From JBEKDJ01 sp050014415 (GTDB lineage Bacteria > Desulfobacterota > BSN033 > UBA1163), in contig JBEKDJ010000192.1 in assembly GCA_050014415.1 (NCBI GenBank), positions 1 to 16,798 of the forward strand: a stretch of 16,798 bases of DNA, written 5' to 3'. The notes beneath the pieces were generated by a model that did not search any database, was not told where the DNA came from, and saw nothing but the letters and a program-made list of their open reading frames with translations. Below are positions 13,019-16,798 of the stretch, piece after piece. Every line of letters begins with the position of its first letter. The first letter of the stretch is position 1. The position numbers and the translations under genes were made by a program.

Positions 13019-14158
13019 TTACGGTATTAAAGTAATTTTTTCCGGATGCCGAAAACGGTTGAGTATAGTGTTTATTTTCATGCTGAAACCAGCTTTTTTC
13101 ATACCCTTTTTCAAATGTCCAAGAAGTTCTTCATTCGTTTTGAACCGGTTGATTCCCTGGGATTGGTTTTTTCTTACTTGTTCGGTCATTTTACGGGTAT
13201 ATTTTACATACTCATCCATAGCATTTTTGTTCTTATTAAGTGATGCAATTATCGCTTTTGCTGCGAGTCTTCCGCTCAAAGCCGCCGCATCCATTCCCAC
13301 ACCTCTTGTGATATCCACAAGCCCGGCAGCATCCCCGATCATCATGATATGGCCCTGTCCAAGCCAGACCCGATCGGTAGAATTTAGTTCAATAGTTGAA
13401 GAATATCCTTCTGTTTTTACAATATTGCCGTTTAGTTTGTATTTTTTCCGGATGAAATCCAGAAAAGATTCACAATGTTTTTTCAGATCCCGGTCATAAC
13501 CGCTTCCCACAACCCATAGATCCCGTCCGTCCAAGGTTTTATTATATACCCAGGCAAACATCTGGTTGTTCCAATCCAGATTCCAGAATTGGTAGAGGGT
13601 CTCAGGGTCCAATTCACTGTCACCTTCAATATAGTAATTTATCGTTCCGCCCGTTGAGACATTCCGGAAATCACCGGGTCTCAATTTCTTTCGGATAACT
13701 GGTCTTAACCCGCTGGCATCTATCAGATATGAACAGGTTACTTTTTCTATCTTATTTTTCATCTTAAGATCAACATGGATACCATTATCCGTTTCTTCAT
13801 GGCCGGCATATTCGCATTCATTCCAGAATTCAGCTCCATAGCGCTGTGCCGTCTGATTCAAATAGTCGTCAAAAACATCCCGCATAAAATTATACATAAA
13901 AAAAGGAGCTTTAAAAGACGACCCGTCGGGATAATGTATCTCTACCTTATTTAACTGATGCCTGCAGAGTTTCTCAGATGGAAATTTCTCACCGATAATC
14001 CTTGAAAAATAATCAAACTGAATCCCGCTGCAAGGTTTGTGCCTGGGTGTTTTAAACTTTTCCACAAGAAGTGTTTTTGCTTTTTTCTGAGAGAGAAATT
14101 TTGCACAGACAGAACCCGCTATTCCTCCTCCAATTATGATAACATCGTATCTTTTCAT
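13019..14158 (-). CDS. FAD-dependent oxidoreductase, geranylgeranyl reductase family
   Basis: A 379-residue flavoprotein. Seen: the N-terminal dinucleotide-binding motif DVIIIGGGIAGSVCA (G10, G12, G15) with the acidic E33 at the end of the second strand; a KPCSG motif (41-45) typical of the geranylgeranyl reductase group; LIDASG (145-150); and the second FAD motif IGDAAGLVDITRGVGMDAA (274-292). Family members reduce isoprenoid double bonds (archaeal lipids, chlorophyll, menaquinone chains) or act as halogenase- or hydroxylase-like flavoproteins; the substrate here is unknown. The ATG at 14158 has a strong ribosome site (GAGGAGG at 14163-14169, minus strand). It is monocistronic as seen. The gene is more AT-rich than its neighbours. 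Confidence 0.88.
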   Translation of the reverse strand: MKRYDVIIIGGGIAGSVCAKFLSQKKAKTLLVEKFKTPRHKPCSGIQFDYFSRIIGEKFPSEKLCRHQLNKVEIHYPDGSSFKAPFFMYNFMRDVFDDYLNQTAQRYGAEFWNECEYAGHEETDNGIHVDLKMKNKIEKVTCSYLIDASGLRPVIRKKLRPGDFRNVSTGGTINYYIEGDSELDPETLYQFWNLDWNNQMFAWVYNKTLDGRDLWVVGSGYDRDLKKHCESFLDFIRKKYKLNGNIVKTEGYSSTIELNSTDRVWLGQGHIMMIGDAAGLVDITRGVGMDAAALSGRLAAKAIIASLNKNKNAMDEYVKYTRKMTEQVRKNQSQGINRFKTNEELLGHLKKGMKKAGFSMKINTILNRFRHPEKITLIP

Positions 14159-14715
14159 AAGTCCTCCTCTTTCAACGTAATTTCTATATAAAGCAATCGG
14201 CCCGGCTTGTGGACTACTCGCAGCAAGGGAACAAACTGCATAAGACTTGTGCCGTCACGTATAACTGGCAAAATGGCGTGCTCTCATTCGCCACTTTTCT
14301 CTTCCGCGCCTCCTACCACAACTCCGATTCTTCTATTCTCTGTCCTTAGATCCTTTTGCTTGAATCATTAAGTTGTCTTAATAATTACGCTCCTGCACAG
14401 ACGGACGTGACGTAGTAGAAGGACTTGGTGTCAGGCATCGGTAATAAGGTATTTAATTCATCAGGCCTTGAATCTTGAATTAAGATCGTTGATAGGAATG
14501 ATTTTCACTATTATTATCTTTACCTGAGATCGTGAGAAGATCGAAATGTCACTCCACCCAATTTTCTTTCGAGCTGGTTTGACTCCATAGGCTCTTGATT
14601 TTCTCTAACAACCCAGGCGGTTCTTCGCTCTTCTGCTTTCTCGAAAATCAACTCGACACATTGAACAGAGCTTTACTTCGCGGTGAGCTATGGGCGACTC
14701 TCCTGAAGCGAAAGG
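14159..14715. other. Intergenic interval without a recognisable gene
   Basis: Nothing supportable on either strand beyond the ribosome site of the oxidoreductase at its left end. It includes one GGTGTCAGG core (14427-14435) like the REP-like 15-mers further left. Short open frames entering from the right are antisense to the XRE antitoxin. Confidence 0.5.
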
Positions 14716-14976
14716 CTATGCCGCAGCTTCTTTGGGAAGTTCCCAGCCAGGAAAGACGAGAACACCTGGGTGACACTTCAGGGCCCGAGCCAGAACCTTC
14801 GCGCGCTCCACCCCAAGGCGGACCCGATCATTTTCGATTGCCGAGATCGTAGCCTGGGGAATGCCTGTAAGCCGTGATAGTTGATTTTGGCTTAATTCCT
14901 GAAGTTCACGAATGATTCGTACAGACTCCCCAATCGAAACCGTAATCCGTTTCTTTGCCGGGCGATACTCCCTCAT
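14716..14976 (-). CDS. XRE-family antitoxin
   Basis: An 86-residue protein with a single helix-turn-helix. Residues of about 17-60 read SVRIIRELQELSQNQLSRLT then GIPQATISAIENDRVRLGVE, the Xre/HTH_3 pattern, followed by RAKVLARALKCHPGVLVFPGW. It probably neutralises the toxin encoded just upstream and represses the operon. The ATG at 14976 directly abuts the toxin's TAA stop (TAAATG), and GGAGG seven bases upstream lies inside the toxin gene, so translation is coupled. The toxin-first order matches HigBA/RelE-Xre modules. The protein lacks the MRPIHPGE start of the HigA encoded at 10964, so it belongs to a different antitoxin subgroup. Confidence 0.88.
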   Translation of the reverse strand: MREYRPAKKRITVSIGESVRIIRELQELSQNQLSRLTGIPQATISAIENDRVRLGVERAKVLARALKCHPGVLVFPGWELPKEAAA

Positions 14977-15258
14977 TTAAGACCTCCGATAGTCATGGGC
15001 GGTTATTGAAGCAACCTGGAACAAAAGTTTTTCGAGAATAACTCGGTAGATCACCCGCCATTGTAAACCAAGCCGAGAGGACCGGTAGCCTTGCCACTCA
15101 CCCGACAAGGCTTCGTCGTGAAACCCTTTTATCAAACGCAGTCCAGAAGGACCAGAAATTGCGGCGATGTCTTTCCATTTCTCGTACCGTTTCAGGATCT
15201 CCTTCGGGATTGACGCCACTTGCTTATCGACCCGCCGGTGTTCTCCGACCCGCCACAT
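14977..15258 (-). CDS. RelE/HigB-superfamily toxin
   Basis: A 93-residue toxin. Seen: an N-terminal helix region (VDKQVASIPKEILKRYEKWK), then GPSGLRLIKGFHDEALSGEW and QGYRSSRLGLQWRVIYRV, and a C-terminal ASITAHDYRR ending. The 'H-D-x-L-x-G-x-W-x-G-x-x-S-x-R-L-x-x-x-W-R-V-I-Y' core and 'HDYR' end are typical of RelE-type toxins paired with Xre antitoxins. It is expected to cut mRNA on the ribosome. Length is normal. The ATG at 15258 lies at the predicted transcription start, so there is no room for a Shine-Dalgarno within the transcript. It is co-transcribed with the antitoxin immediately downstream. Confidence 0.88.
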   Translation of the reverse strand: MWRVGEHRRVDKQVASIPKEILKRYEKWKDIAAISGPSGLRLIKGFHDEALSGEWQGYRSSRLGLQWRVIYRVILEKLLFQVASITAHDYRRS

Positions 15259-15263
15259 GCTAT

Positions 15264-15293
15264 ATAATACCTATACTATATTTAATATGTCAA
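15264..15293 (-). promoter_or_regulatory. Promoter of the minus-strand toxin-antitoxin operon
   Basis: On the minus strand a perfect TTGACA (15288-15293) is followed after 18 bases by TATTAT (15264-15269). Predicted transcription start is about 15257-15259, that is, at the ATG of the toxin. The spacer is very AT-rich and could hold the antitoxin operator, but no clean palindrome was seen. Confidence 0.7.
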
Positions 15294-15566
15294 GTGCAAT
15301 CTTTCAGGACGAAGGGAGTTAGAGTGTTTGGAAAATAAATTGGTAGGACTTCGGGTACTTACTAATCGGAGCATAGAATAGACCCTCTCCCTCATCCCCT
15401 CCCGTCAAGGGAGGGGAGTCAAACGCTTTACCAATGTATCAATATTGACTGTTGAGGAAAGAATGGATAGATGGTAGATTGGTTATGAGCGGCCACCAAC
15501 AAATTGAGGCAAGTTGCACCTGCTTGTCGGTAGATAACGAGGGGGCTGACGAGGAATGAGCTGACG
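15294..15566. other. Intergenic interval with a C-rich/G-rich hairpin repeat
   Basis: Separates the divergent toxin-antitoxin operon from the polysaccharide gene. The only clear structure is the hairpin at 15396-15416. A GAGGA at 15551-15555 is the likely ribosome site of the deacetylase. Confidence 0.5.
15396..15416. repeat. Hairpin repeat CCCCTCCC/GGGAGGGG
   Basis: A perfect 8-bp stem with the loop GTCAA, preceded by CCCTCTCCCTCAT. It lacks a T-run, so it is more like a dispersed intergenic repeat than a terminator. It resembles in style, but not in sequence, the C/G-run arms inside the MITE-like element at 12497-12645. Confidence 0.55.
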
Positions 15567-16403
15567 ATGAGAAATATTCTGACGGTGGATGTGGAAGATT
15601 GGTACCACATCTGTGATATTGAACACATTCTGCCCCATTCCTCTTGGGATCGGTGTGAGAGCCGTATCCTCACCTATGTCGAGAAGATCCTCACCCTTTT
15701 CAGCCGCTTCAATGTCAAAGCTACCTTCTTCATCCTCGGATATGCTGCAGAGAGAACACCGGATGTGGTGAAGATGATCCACAGTGAGGGGCATGAAATT
15801 GCATCCCATGGTTATGGCCATGTTCAAGTTTACAAACAGGAGAAGGATGAATTTCTCCGGGACCTTCTTCAATCCAAGGACATAATCGAAGGGATTATTC
15901 GCAGTGACCGAGGGAGGGTCATTGGTTATCGTGCACCGGAATGGTCGATCTGTAAGGGAAAGAGAGATTCCTTCTGGGCCCTCGATCTTTTAGCACAGAA
16001 TGGATTTATCTACGATTCGAGCATTGCGCCGCTCCATTTTATCGGCATCCCAAATGCTCCCAGAACGCCCTACACTCTTTCCACCCCTTATGGCGAAATC
16101 AGGGAATTCCCACCTCTCGTTATGCGATCTCCTCTCGGGAATCTACCCGTTGGGGGGGGATGGGGACTGCGGATATTCCCCTATCAAAGCATTCGGAGAA
16201 CCGTCGATCGTTTGAATCGTCTCGGCCATCCTGCCCTTATCTTCTGTCACCCCTCAGATTTTGATGCCCTTCCTCCAAAGATTGCACTTCCTTGGATCAA
16301 ACGTTTTGTCTGTTATGGGAAGATCAAAACGACGGAGGAACGGATGATTCGCCTCCTGAACGATTTCAAATTCGCCTCGATCCAGGAGGTTCTCGTTGCA
16401 TAG
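15567..16403 (+). CDS. Polysaccharide deacetylase (NodB domain), XrtA/PEP-CTERM type
   Basis: A 278-residue cytoplasmic-type deacetylase with no signal peptide. NodB motifs in order: TVDVEDWYH (D8, with D11), KATFFILGYAAERTPDV (51-67), EGHEIASHGYGH (metal-binding H81 and H85), GYRAPEWSI (R122), YDSSIAP (D150), GIPNAPR, GGGWGLRIFPYQ (197-207) and the final FCHPSDFD (H228). These, including the DSSI-x-P, GIPNAPR and GGGxxxRxxPY blocks, match the deacetylase found in XrtA exosortase/PEP-CTERM exopolysaccharide loci. Zn-dependent removal of acetyl groups from amino sugars is the expected reaction. The exosortase and PEP-CTERM genes are not in the window. A glycosyltransferase follows about 110 bases later, probably in the same locus. 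The ribosome site GAGGA is 11 bases from the ATG. Confidence 0.92.
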   Translation: MRNILTVDVEDWYHICDIEHILPHSSWDRCESRILTYVEKILTLFSRFNVKATFFILGYAAERTPDVVKMIHSEGHEIASHGYGHVQVYKQEKDEFLRDLLQSKDIIEGIIRSDRGRVIGYRAPEWSICKGKRDSFWALDLLAQNGFIYDSSIAPLHFIGIPNAPRTPYTLSTPYGEIREFPPLVMRSPLGNLPVGGGWGLRIFPYQSIRRTVDRLNRLGHPALIFCHPSDFDALPPKIALPWIKRFVCYGKIKTTEERMIRLLNDFKFASIQEVLVA

Positions 16404-16509
16404 ACTCAGGATTCCCATATCCGTGCACGACCTTCCACTTTCTAGCCTCAAACTCTTGCTATTTAATTACTTTCGGGGCAAACATAAAAGAGAGTCTTGT
16501 GTCAAATAA

Positions 16510-16798
16510 ATGATCAGTGCTATGGAAAGTTCAGATAGAATCTGTATTCTCATCCCAGCTTACAATGCCCAAGGAACCATTGGCCAGGTTCTGGTTAAGA
16601 TTCAACCTCTCGAGATCGATACCATCGTCATTGATGACGGGTCCGAGGACGAAACGAAGATGGTTGCAATGGCAAAAGGGGGATCTGTTCTGGAGCATCC
16701 CTTCAATCTGGGGAAAGGCTCTGCCCTTCGGACTGGGTTCCGATATGCCATACAAAAAGGCTATGAGGTCATCATCACCCTCGATGCCGATGGCCAGC
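16510..16798 (+). CDS. Family 2 glycosyltransferase (dolichyl/undecaprenyl-phosphate mannosyltransferase-like), N-terminal part
   Basis: The first 96 codons of a GT-A fold glycosyltransferase that runs off the right edge. Seen: the first strand RICILIPAYNAQGTIGQVL; the VIDDGSEDET motif (nucleotide-binding aspartates); EHPFNLGKGSALRTGFRYAI, typical of DPM1-like GT2 enzymes; and TLDADGQ, the DXD-type metal site. It would transfer sugar from a nucleotide donor, probably to a lipid-phosphate acceptor. The start is ATG at 16510, right after an in-frame TAA (16507-16509); ATG at 16522 is equally possible. Both have weak ribosome sites. With the deacetylase upstream it suggests the edge of an exopolysaccharide locus. 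Confidence 0.9.
   Translation, partial: MISAMESSDRICILIPAYNAQGTIGQVLVKIQPLEIDTIVIDDGSEDETKMVAMAKGGSVLEHPFNLGKGSALRTGFRYAIQKGYEVIITLDADGQ

Noticed and set aside
12807..13499. Long plus-strand ORF of 230 codons
   Set aside because: Most of it is antisense to the FAD oxidoreductase, whose motifs, length and ribosome site are clear. The first part covers the attC-like inverted repeats. No protein family motif was seen.

Overview
The window looks like an accessory-rich stretch of a bacterial chromosome of moderate GC. The taxon cannot be fixed from sequence alone. Short intergenic inverted repeats of the C5/G5 type, an XrtA-type polysaccharide deacetylase and reverse-order toxin-antitoxin pairs fit a Desulfobacterota- or Nitrospirota-like environmental genome, but that is inference. 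Housekeeping anchors are the tail of cobT (cobamide synthesis), a tRNA-Phe gene and a ywbE-like gene.

Layout from left to right: (1) the 3' end of cobT, then a strong promoter, tRNA-Phe(GAA) and a terminator. (2) A two-gene operon with an ATGA overlap: a HipA-like kinase lacking the HipA N-terminal domain, then a protein joining a HipA-N-like half to a HIRAN domain. (3) About 870 bp of gene-poor DNA with repeat-like segments. (4) An OLD-family ATPase/Toprim nuclease. (5) An MRE11/YhaO-like phosphoesterase overlapping a YhaN-like SMC-type ATPase, whose reading frame is broken once in its middle. (6) A HigB-HigA toxin-antitoxin pair with a 21-bp operator inside its promoter. (7) ywbE, then a minus-strand cysteine-cluster protein. 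(8) A MITE-like element and an attC-like folded element. (9) A minus-strand FAD oxidoreductase of the geranylgeranyl reductase family. (10) A minus-strand RelE/HigB-type toxin and XRE antitoxin. (11) A polysaccharide deacetylase and the start of a family 2 glycosyltransferase, probably the edge of an exopolysaccharide locus.

The left two thirds read as a DNA-maintenance, defence and stress island: DNA-end-related proteins (HIRAN, OLD, MRE11/YhaN), growth-arrest-type modules (HipA kinase, two toxin-antitoxin pairs) and mobile-repeat debris. The most noteworthy item is the split HipA kinase paired with a HipA-N/HIRAN fusion and no visible HipB antitoxin. Both toxin genes also have consensus-like promoters placed so that transcription should begin almost exactly at the start codon, which suggests leaderless messages.
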